The translations under genes were made by a program, and so were the position numbers. The notes beneath the pieces were generated by a model. It searched no databases. It was not told the origin of the DNA and saw only the letters and a list, made by a program, of their open reading frames with translations. A stretch of 6,383 bases of DNA from JBJXGF01 sp046153015 (GTDB taxonomy: Bacteria; Actinomycetota; Acidimicrobiia; Acidimicrobiales; CAIXPF01), in the NCBI GenBank assembly GCA_046153015.1, contig JBJXGF010000391.1, positions 1 through 6,383 of the forward strand, in the 5' to 3' direction. Shown piece after piece: positions 1 to 5,562 of the stretch. Within the stretch, counting starts at the first letter, position 1, and each line of letters opens with the position of its first letter.

Positions 1-1887
1 GTCGAGGTCGAGCACGGTCAGCGGCAGCAGCACGCTCGCCGCCAGCCCGCCCCCCGGGTTCGACTGCAGCCGCACCGCCGCCTCGAGGCGGCGGGCGATG
101 CGGCCCACCACCTGGAACCCGACCCGGTCGGCGGTCAAATGGTCGATGTCGGGCGGGTCGGCCAGGCGGGCGTTGGCCTCCTCGATCTCGGCGTCGGTCA
201 TGCCGAGGCCCTGGTCGATCACCCACACGCGCAGGTTGCGCCCGGTCCGCTCGGCCCGCACCACGACGGGCGTGGTGGGCGGCGAGAAGGCGGCGGCGTT
301 CTCCACCAGTTCGGCGAGCAGGTGGGAGAGGTCGACGGCGAACCGCCCAGCCACCCGGCTGGAGTCGCCCCCCGCGGTCTCGATCGTCACCCGGTTCATG
401 GCCTGCACCTCGGAGGCCGCGCCGCGCAGCACGTCGAGCACGGGCACCGACTCCGACCAGGGCCGCGGCGGCTGCTCGCTGGCCAACACCAGCAGGTTCT
501 CGGCGTTGCGCCGCATGCGGGTGGCGAGGTGGTCGATCTGGAACATGCCCTCGAGCAGGGCCGGGTCCCGCTCGCCGGCCTCGAGGTCGTCGATCAGCTC
601 GAGCTGGCGGTCGATCAGCGCCTGGTTCCGCCGCCCGAGGTTCACCAGCATGTTGGTCATCGTCTGGGCGCGGCGCTGGGCGTGCTCCATGGCCGTCTCC
701 ACCGAGGTGCGCAGCACGGTGTTGAACGAATCGGCCAGCACGCCCACCTCGTCGCCGGAGTCGGCCTGCACCTGGGGCAGCGCCCCGGCCAGGGCCTCCG
801 GGGTGGGGTTGCGCAGGGCGTCGAGCACGTCGGGCAGGCGTTGGCCGGCGATGTCCTTGGCCTGGTCGGCCACCCGCTCGAGGCGGCGGGCGAGGGACCG
901 GCCGAGCACCACGGTGGCGGCGATCGAGGCGGCGCCGGCCAGGAGGGACAGCACGCCCCAGGCGATGGCCGAGTTGCGGGCGCTCTGCTCGACGCGGCCG
1001 GCGTTCGCCGCGTAGTCGACGAACGCAACGTCCTCCACCGCGTCGAGCGCGTCGAGCTTGCCGCGCATCGCCGCGAACCAGGCGCCGGGCGGCACCGGCT
1101 GGGCGGGACCGGCGGCGTCGGCCCGAACGCCGGCGTCGACCAATGCGGTCACGTACCCGTCGGCCTCGCGGGCGGCGTCCGAGCGTCGGGCGTCCTGGTA
1201 AGCCTTGCCCAGTTCGGCGCCGACGTTGGCCTCGAAGTTGTCGAGCAGCTCGTCGGCGGCGGCCCGGAAGGCGGCCACCTGCGCGTAGTCGCTGGTCTTG
1301 AGCGTGCCCGCTTCGAGGCGCTGGGACACGTAGGACCACATCGCCGAGAGCTGCTCCTTGGCCAGCGTGAAGTTGTAGATGCTGGCGGCGCTGCGCACGA
1401 GCGACGCCTCGGTGGAGGAGGTGCCGAGGCGCCCGTTGAGCGCGAGCAGGCTGTTGATGCGCCCGGCGAAGTAGATCGAGCTCTGCTCGGCGTCGTCGGG
1501 CGCGCTGCGCACCTGCTCCAGGGTCGAGGCGGCCTTGAGCGCGGCCTCCCGCTCCTCGGCGCTCAGGCCCGCGCCGGTTTCGCGCTCGAGGGCTCGCTCG
1601 AACATCACGCGGAGCGAGTCGGTGGTGGGCCGCTGCGCGTCGAGCTCGGCCTTCTCGCTCAGCGCACGCGACACGGCGTAGCGCACGGTCAGGGCCCGTT
1701 CGGTCTGCAGCTCGTCGAGGTAGCGCATGCTGGCGAGCGCCACCGCCGCTTGGTCCTCGTCGCCCCTGGCGCGGTTGGCCCGATCGAGCCGGGGGGCGGC
1801 CACCGCCCAGACGAGCGCCAGGATCACCAACAGAGACGGCGCCGTGACCAGCGCCATCTTCAGGCGAAAGGACATGCCCCGCCGCAT
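1..1887 (-). CDS. Conservon (CvnA-type) sensor histidine kinase with nitrate/nitrite-sensing-like domain, 3' end cut by window edge
   Basis: Membrane sensor kinase, 629 codons visible and open at the left edge. Seen in order: basic N-terminus; membrane helix about 11-31; extracytoplasmic helical domain about 45-295 starting with the LDELQTER pattern (57-64) typical of nitrate/nitrite-sensing (NIT) domains; second membrane helix about 306-328; HAMP linker about 329-397; a phosphoacceptor-like helix QIDHLATRMRR with His453; then a GHKL ATPase domain with N-box ELVENAAAFSP (Asn530), G1 box DQGLGMT (558-564) and a second glycine segment DRVGFQVVGR (587-596). In Streptomyces, kinases with this architecture and the DHLATRMRR and GLGMT wording head conservons, followed by roadblock/LC7, DUF742 and small-GTPase genes; those would lie left of the window. 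The ATG at 1887 is chosen because GGGGAG sits six bases before it. The ligand is unknown. The family call is strong; the conservon context is inferred. Confidence 0.9.
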   Translation of the reverse strand, partial: MRRGMSFRLKMALVTAPSLLVILALVWAVAAPRLDRANRARGDEDQAAVALASMRYLDELQTERALTVRYAVSRALSEKAELDAQRPTTDSLRVMFERALERETGAGLSAEEREAALKAASTLEQVRSAPDDAEQSSIYFAGRINSLLALNGRLGTSSTEASLVRSAASIYNFTLAKEQLSAMWSYVSQRLEAGTLKTSDYAQVAAFRAAADELLDNFEANVGAELGKAYQDARRSDAAREADGYVTALVDAGVRADAAGPAQPVPPGAWFAAMRGKLDALDAVEDVAFVDYAANAGRVEQSARNSAIAWGVLSLLAGAASIAATVVLGRSLARRLERVADQAKDIAGQRLPDVLDALRNPTPEALAGALPQVQADSGDEVGVLADSFNTVLRTSVETAMEHAQRRAQTMTNMLVNLGRRNQALIDRQLELIDDLEAGERDPALLEGMFQIDHLATRMRRNAENLLVLASEQPPRPWSESVPVLDVLRGAASEVQAMNRVTIETAGGDSSRVAGRFAVDLSHLLAELVENAAAFSPPTTPVVVRAERTGRNLRVWVIDQGLGMTDAEIEEANARLADPPDIDHLTADRVGFQVVGRIARRLEAAVRLQSNPGGGLAASVLLPLTVLDLD

Positions 1888-1893
1888 CTCGTT

Positions 1894-1899
1894 CTCCCC
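1894..1899 (-). promoter_or_regulatory. Shine-Dalgarno of the sensor kinase gene
   Basis: On the minus strand GGGGAG lies six bases before the ATG at 1887. This favours that ATG over the second in-frame ATG at 1875, which would be 18 bases from the same motif. Confidence 0.65.
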
Positions 1900-1976
1900 G
1901 CCTTGGCTGCCGCCGGGCCGGCCTGTCGGGAAGTAAGGCCCGGGGGCCCTGCACCCGTCGACCGGCTTCGCCCGTC

Positions 1977-1982
1977 AGCCTA
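1977..1982 (-). promoter_or_regulatory. Possible -10 element for the sensor kinase
   Basis: Minus-strand TAGGCT matches the TAnnnT form common for actinobacterial housekeeping-type -10 elements. It would give a transcript start near 1969 and a leader of about 80 bases. The -35 side is weak: TCGACC lies 19 bases upstream, GACCGT 17 bases upstream. The gap from malQ also holds a short GGCC-rich palindrome (1937-1948) but no U-tract, so I see no clear terminator. Inference from motif and position only. Confidence 0.3.
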
Positions 1983-2019
1983 GCCCTGAGGTCCCGAGGA
2001 CGGTCGAGAAGTGCGACAG

Positions 2020-2048
2020 TTCCGCGACTTTCCGCAACATTCCCCGCC
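2020..2048. repeat. Three direct repeats at exact 10-bp spacing, possible regulator-binding site
   Basis: The plus strand reads TTCCGCGAC (2020-2028), TTCCGCAAC (2030-2038) and TTCCCCGCC (2040-2048), each start 10 bases after the last. On the minus strand the units read GTCGCGGAA, GTTGCGGAA and GGCGGGGAA. The first two differ at one position; the third matches less well. A further GCGAC at 2013-2017 may be a degenerate fourth unit. The array lies between malQ and the kinase, about 50-80 bases upstream of the kinase's possible transcript start. Direct repeats at one helical turn are a usual layout for response-regulator sites, but no known operator is recognised. Confidence 0.4.
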
Positions 2049-2073
2049 TCCAGCGCATTCGGCGCCGGTCGAG

Positions 2074-4113
2074 CTACGAAAGGTGACGGCGGCCGACGGC
2101 GAGTCGGGCCAACGCCGCCCCGGCGTCGGCGTCGGCCTCGATCTCCTCGATGCTCTTGGCGGCGCGCCGGCGCCAGTTGGGCCGCTCCGGCCCCGTGCCG
2201 GGCACGTTCTGCGGCGCGGGCTCCAGCCACAGGTCCTCGAGGTTGGCCACCACCAGCTCGGCGGCGCCGGCGGCGAGCGTGTCGTGCAGGGCGTCTCGCA
2301 GCTCGGCCGGTCCCGCGCCCGGCCGGCCGAGCGAGTCAGCGGCGCCCTCCAGCGCAGCCCGCCGGGCCCGCCGCGCGCCCTCGGCCTGCTCGGGCGTGTA
2401 CAGGCCGAGCTCGGTCAGCGCATCGACGTCGCCGGCGGCGCAGAACCCGGCGAAGGTCGGGGTGTCGTGGGTGTTGAGCGACGCCACCGAACGGCGCGGC
2501 GGAGCGGCCGGCGAGCCGCCGGGGCCGGCGCCCAGCCCGAACTGCAGCACCCGGCAGCCGGCCAGCCCGTGGCGGGCCATCGCCCGCCGCACCGCGGTCG
2601 GCACCGTCCCGAGGTCCTCGCCCACCACCTGGGCCTCGGCCCGGTGCGACTCGAGCGACACGATGGCGAAGAGCTCGTCCTGCGGGTAGCGGACGTACAC
2701 GCCCTCGGAGGCGGAGCGGCCGGCCGGCACCCAGAACAGGCGGCGCAGCCCCATCACGTGGTCGAGGCGGAGCAGCGCCGCGTGCTCGAGCTGGCGGCGC
2801 AGCGACTCGACGAACCAGCGGTGGCCGCCCCGCCGGGCCGCCTCGGGCGCCGTCGGCGGGAACCCCCAGTCCTGCCCGCCGGCGAAGAGCGCGTCGGGCG
2901 GCGCGCCCACGTTCACGGCCAACGCGAACTGCTCCTGGTCGGCCCACACGTCGAAGCCGTGGCGGTGGGCGCCGACGGTGAGGTCGAGCCAGAGCCCCTG
3001 ACCTCGCCCGGCCAGCTCGCCGGCCAACGCCGCGAGCTGCTCGTGGGCGCAGAACTGGGCGAAGCGGTGGTAGCGCAGCTCGGCGCGGTCGAGGCCGCGC
3101 ACCTCGTCGAGCGCGGCGCCGCCGGCCCGCCACGGCGCCGGCCAGCGGGCCCAGTCCGGCCCGTGCTCCGCCGCCGCCGCCCGGAACCGGGCGTAGCGCT
3201 CGAGGTCGGGCCGGGCCTGGCGGAACCGCTCGTAGGACTCGCGCCGGGGCCCCGAGCGCCGGGCGAAGAACCGCTCGGCGGCGGCGGCCAGCACCGCCCG
3301 CTTGGCCGCGAACACCGCGCGGTAGTCCACCAACGCGGCGCCGTCCGGCGCCGGCGGGAACGGGGGCTCGGCCTCGGCCACCGTGGCGAGGTCCACGTAC
3401 AGCTCGTTCCAGAACCGCCGGCTCACCGGCGCGTACGGGCTCGGTTCGCACGGCTCGTCGAGGTAGGCGGCGCACAGCGGGAGCGTGGCCAGCACCGACA
3501 CCCCGCGGCGGTGCGCCCAGGCGGCCAGCGCGGCCGCGTCGGTGAGGTCGCCGATGCCCTGGCTGCGGGCCGAGTGCAGGCTGTAGAGCGGCGCGAACAG
3601 CCCGGCGCGGCGGGGCGAGCCGGCCGGGCGCCAGGCGGCGGCGGGCGCCGCGATCACCAGCGCCTCCGCCGTCTCCCCGCCCGCCGCCACCCGCAGCCGG
3701 TGATAGCCGGCGGGCAGGCGCTCCCCGCCGAGGGGCAGCTCCACCTTCAGCCGGCCCTCGGGCCCGGCGTGGAGCACGGTGAGGTCGCGTCGGGCGAGGC
3801 CCCAGCGCCGCCGGGCGCCGTCCTCCAGCTCGAGCTCGGCCTGGACCGGCCCCCGGCCTGGCGCCAGGTGCGCCTCCACCGAGCCCAGCGCGCCGTCCCA
3901 GGCCACCGCCACCGGCTCGATCAGCTCCGACCAGCGGGCCCGCTCGTGGGCGGCGAACGCAGCCCGGGCGCCGCGGGGGCCCGACAGCTCGGCGCCGAGC
4001 GCCTGGAGCACCTGCACCAGCACCTCGTCCGAGGCCGGGACGCGGGCGCCGCGCCAGTCGACGTACCACGTCTCCACCCCGTAGGCGCGGGCCAGCGCGG
4101 TGAGCCCGCTCAT
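2074..4113 (-). CDS. malQ: 4-alpha-glucanotransferase (amylomaltase, GH77)
   Basis: Cytoplasmic disproportionating enzyme that transfers alpha-1,4-glucan segments between malto-oligosaccharides in maltose and glycogen metabolism. It has 679 residues, close to the long E. coli-type MalQ (about 690) rather than the roughly 500-residue Thermus form. The N-terminal part has the helical GVETWYVDWRG segment (12-22) and a beta-rich region ending LPAGYHRLRV (133-142). The GH77 barrel follows: YSLHSARSQGIGDL (177-190), SPYAPVSRRFWNELYVD (225-241), HGFDVWADQEQF (385-396), VGAPPDALFAGGQDWGFPP (402-420). Catalytic residues appear intact: nucleophile Asp451 in RLDHVMGL, acid/base Glu499 in VVGEDLG, and Asp550 in NTHDTPT. 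The C-terminal PQNVPGTGPERPNWRRR (634-650) is also a family signature. The start lies one base after the transporter's stop (TGA-C-ATG) with no Shine-Dalgarno, so its translation is probably coupled. The stop is TAG. Confidence 0.96.
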   Translation of the reverse strand: MSGLTALARAYGVETWYVDWRGARVPASDEVLVQVLQALGAELSGPRGARAAFAAHERARWSELIEPVAVAWDGALGSVEAHLAPGRGPVQAELELEDGARRRWGLARRDLTVLHAGPEGRLKVELPLGGERLPAGYHRLRVAAGGETAEALVIAAPAAAWRPAGSPRRAGLFAPLYSLHSARSQGIGDLTDAAALAAWAHRRGVSVLATLPLCAAYLDEPCEPSPYAPVSRRFWNELYVDLATVAEAEPPFPPAPDGAALVDYRAVFAAKRAVLAAAAERFFARRSGPRRESYERFRQARPDLERYARFRAAAAEHGPDWARWPAPWRAGGAALDEVRGLDRAELRYHRFAQFCAHEQLAALAGELAGRGQGLWLDLTVGAHRHGFDVWADQEQFALAVNVGAPPDALFAGGQDWGFPPTAPEAARRGGHRWFVESLRRQLEHAALLRLDHVMGLRRLFWVPAGRSASEGVYVRYPQDELFAIVSLESHRAEAQVVGEDLGTVPTAVRRAMARHGLAGCRVLQFGLGAGPGGSPAAPPRRSVASLNTHDTPTFAGFCAAGDVDALTELGLYTPEQAEGARRARRAALEGAADSLGRPGAGPAELRDALHDTLAAGAAELVVANLEDLWLEPAPQNVPGTGPERPNWRRRAAKSIEEIEADADAGAALARLAVGRRHLS

Positions 4114-4114
4114 G

Positions 4115-5419
4115 TCAGCGGGGCGAGAGCGCGGGGGCGCTCGGCCCGGCGAGCGCGGTGTCGGTGCGCACCGGCGGCTTCGGCGGCGTGGAGAGCAGGA
4201 AGAACCCGAACCCGACGCCGGCCAGCGCGGCGATGATCACGAAGCCTGGCGTGTAGCTGCCGGTCTGGTCCTTGGCGATGCCGGCGATGAGCGGGCCGGC
4301 GATCTGGCCGAGCATCATGATCAGCGACGACCATCCCATGATCTTGCCGAAGTCGCTGGCGCCGAAGTAGTCGGCCCGCATCGACTGCATCAGCGGGCCC
4401 CGCAGCCCCCACGCCAGGCCGTGCAGGGGGATGAACGCCCACACCATCCATCGGTCCGCGGCGTAGCCGAGCAGCAGGATGCCGGCCACGTGGCCGAGCA
4501 TCGCCGAGCAGACGATCACCCGGTTGTTGTACCGATCGCCGAGGTAGCCGGCGCCGAACTGGCCCACCACCTGCAGCAGCGGCAGCAGGCCGGCCACCAG
4601 GCCCGCCTCGGCCAGCCGCCACCCTCGTTCGTTGCTGAGGTAGAGCGCCAGGTTGGCCGACACGCCGCTCACCACCGACAGCGCCAGCGTGTGCCCGAGT
4701 GAGATGCACCAGAACGCCCGGGTGCGCACGGCCTCCGCCGCGGTGAAGTGCACGCTCGACTGCACCCGCCGGGTCGGGGGCAGCGCCGCCCGTTCCTCGT
4801 CGGTGAGCCCGTCGACGTCCTGGCCCACGTCGGCCGGGCGCTGGTGGAACAGCGTGGTGAGCGGCAGCACGATCAGCAGCGTGAGCACCGCCGAGCCGGC
4901 GGCGGTGGTGCGCCAGCCGAAGCGCTCGAGGGCCAGCGCCACGAGCGGCACGGCCATGCCGCCGATGGCGAAGCCGTTGCCCTGCATGGCGAGGGCGGTG
5001 GCCCGGCGGCGCTCGAACCAGTTGACAGTGACGATCGTGATCGTCATGAACCCGGCGAGCGACGCGCCGAGCGCCATGATCAGGTAGAAGCCGTAGAACT
5101 GCCCGAGGTTGTGGAGCCGGCTGAACAGCAGCATGCCCACCGCCATGAGCACCGCCCCGAAGCGCATCACCCGCCGGGCGCCGAAGCGGGTCACCAGCAT
5201 CCCCTGGGGTGGGCCGATCAGCCCGCTCTCGAGCCGGTTGAGGCTGTAGGCGATGTTGATGGCGGTCGAGCTCCAGCCGAATTCGTCCTTCAGCACCTTG
5301 GCGTAGAACGAGAACGAGTTCTGCATGAGCGCGCTCTGCGTGGCCTGGATCGCCGCCCCCGCGGTGACGATCCGCCACCCGTCGAACCGCCGTTTCGGCT
5401 TCGTCGGCGCCGGTTCCAT
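4115..5419 (-). CDS. Major facilitator superfamily transporter, monocarboxylate/oxalate-formate-like
   Basis: Inner-membrane secondary transporter of 434 residues from the ATG at 5419. Twelve hydrophobic helices can be followed, six on each side of a charged central loop (about 191-230). The loop after helix 2 carries TRFGARRVMRFG (77-88), a version of MFS motif A; the matching loop in the second half reads YLGDRYNNRVIV (293-304). The general look (FGWSSTAINIAYSLNR, 47-62; NWFERRRATALAMQGNGFAIGG, 133-154) resembles the monocarboxylate/oxalate-formate branch rather than classical sugar porters, but the substrate cannot be read. An in-frame GTG at 5455 would add 12 residues and has GAGG seven bases upstream, so it is a real alternative start. 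The ATG overlaps the stop of a small upstream ORF (TGATG). malQ begins one base after this gene's TGA stop, which indicates one operon. Confidence 0.9.
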   Translation of the reverse strand: MEPAPTKPKRRFDGWRIVTAGAAIQATQSALMQNSFSFYAKVLKDEFGWSSTAINIAYSLNRLESGLIGPPQGMLVTRFGARRVMRFGAVLMAVGMLLFSRLHNLGQFYGFYLIMALGASLAGFMTITIVTVNWFERRRATALAMQGNGFAIGGMAVPLVALALERFGWRTTAAGSAVLTLLIVLPLTTLFHQRPADVGQDVDGLTDEERAALPPTRRVQSSVHFTAAEAVRTRAFWCISLGHTLALSVVSGVSANLALYLSNERGWRLAEAGLVAGLLPLLQVVGQFGAGYLGDRYNNRVIVCSAMLGHVAGILLLGYAADRWMVWAFIPLHGLAWGLRGPLMQSMRADYFGASDFGKIMGWSSLIMMLGQIAGPLIAGIAKDQTGSYTPGFVIIAALAGVGFGFFLLSTPPKPPVRTDTALAGPSAPALSPR

Positions 5420-5499
5420 CAGCGCGGCGGGCCGACGAGCGGCCAGCCCCCGCACAGCCAGGCCTCGACCTCGGCCTCCACCCCAGCGACGCTCGCCAT
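5419..5499 (-). CDS. Possible 26-residue leader ORF coupled to the transporter
   Basis: A short ORF beginning MASVAGVEAEVEAWLCGG and ending WPLVGPPR. It has the strongest ribosome-binding site on this strand: GGAGG within AAGGGGGAGG, five bases before its ATG. Its TGA stop shares one base with the transporter's ATG (TGATG), the arrangement used for translational reinitiation. I recognise no family; one cysteine and two tryptophans are visible, with no membrane segment or signal peptide. Its reading frame stays open far upstream, antisense to nagA, so openness alone is not evidence; the support is the ribosome-binding site and the stop/start overlap. It could be a coupling leader, a real small protein, or leader DNA of a transporter that actually starts at the GTG at 5455. 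Confidence 0.4.
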   Translation of the reverse strand: MASVAGVEAEVEAWLCGGWPLVGPPR

Positions 5500-5504
5500 G
5501 GCGG

Positions 5505-5514
5505 CCTCCCCCTT
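5505..5514 (-). promoter_or_regulatory. Strong Shine-Dalgarno before the small leader ORF
   Basis: Minus-strand AAGGGGGAGG places GGAGG five bases from the ATG at 5499. It is about 85 bases from the transporter ATG at 5419, too far to serve it directly. This suggests that ribosomes enter the operon at the small ORF. Confidence 0.55.
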
Positions 5515-5548
5515 CGCACGCGACCCAACGGCGGCGAAGATTAGCGGC

Positions 5549-5555
5549 GGGGAGG
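5549..5555 (+). promoter_or_regulatory. Shine-Dalgarno of nagA
   Basis: GGGGAGG lies seven bases before the ATG at 5563. It favours that start over the adjacent in-frame TTG at 5560, which is only four bases from the motif. Confidence 0.7.
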
Positions 5556-5562
5556 CAGGTTG

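Larger units (their letters stand above)
5500..5562. promoter_or_regulatory. Divergent control region with inverted repeat CTTCGC-n16-GCGAAG
   Basis: These 63 bases separate two divergently read genes and must hold, or border, both promoters and both ribosome-binding sites. A perfect 6-bp inverted repeat, CTTCGC (5512-5517) and GCGAAG (5534-5539), has its half-sites 22 bases apart, about two helical turns, as in many dimeric-repressor operators. A minus-strand TAATCT (5538-5543) fits a -10 element for the leader-transporter-malQ operon and overlaps the right half-site; no good -35 is seen. For nagA, TTCGCA (5513-5518) and GAAGAT (5536-5541) at 17-base spacing is a weak candidate. No named operator is recognised. 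Confidence 0.35.

Noticed and set aside
1937..1948. GGCC-rich palindrome between malQ and the kinase as a terminator
   Set aside because: The stem is only about four base pairs, the loop is tight, and no U-tract follows on the minus strand.
139..1983. Long plus-strand open frame across the kinase gene
   Set aside because: It is antisense to a kinase with clear domains, rich in G, R, H and V repeats without any family motif, and arises because stop codons are rare in very GC-rich DNA.
2336..4069. Second minus-strand open frame inside malQ
   Set aside because: It is an out-of-frame reading of malQ, almost entirely R, G, A and P.
2011..4236. Long plus-strand open frame (741 codons) opposite malQ
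   Set aside because: The opposite strand encodes MalQ with every catalytic motif. The plus frame has low-complexity R/G/A/P composition and no recognisable domain.
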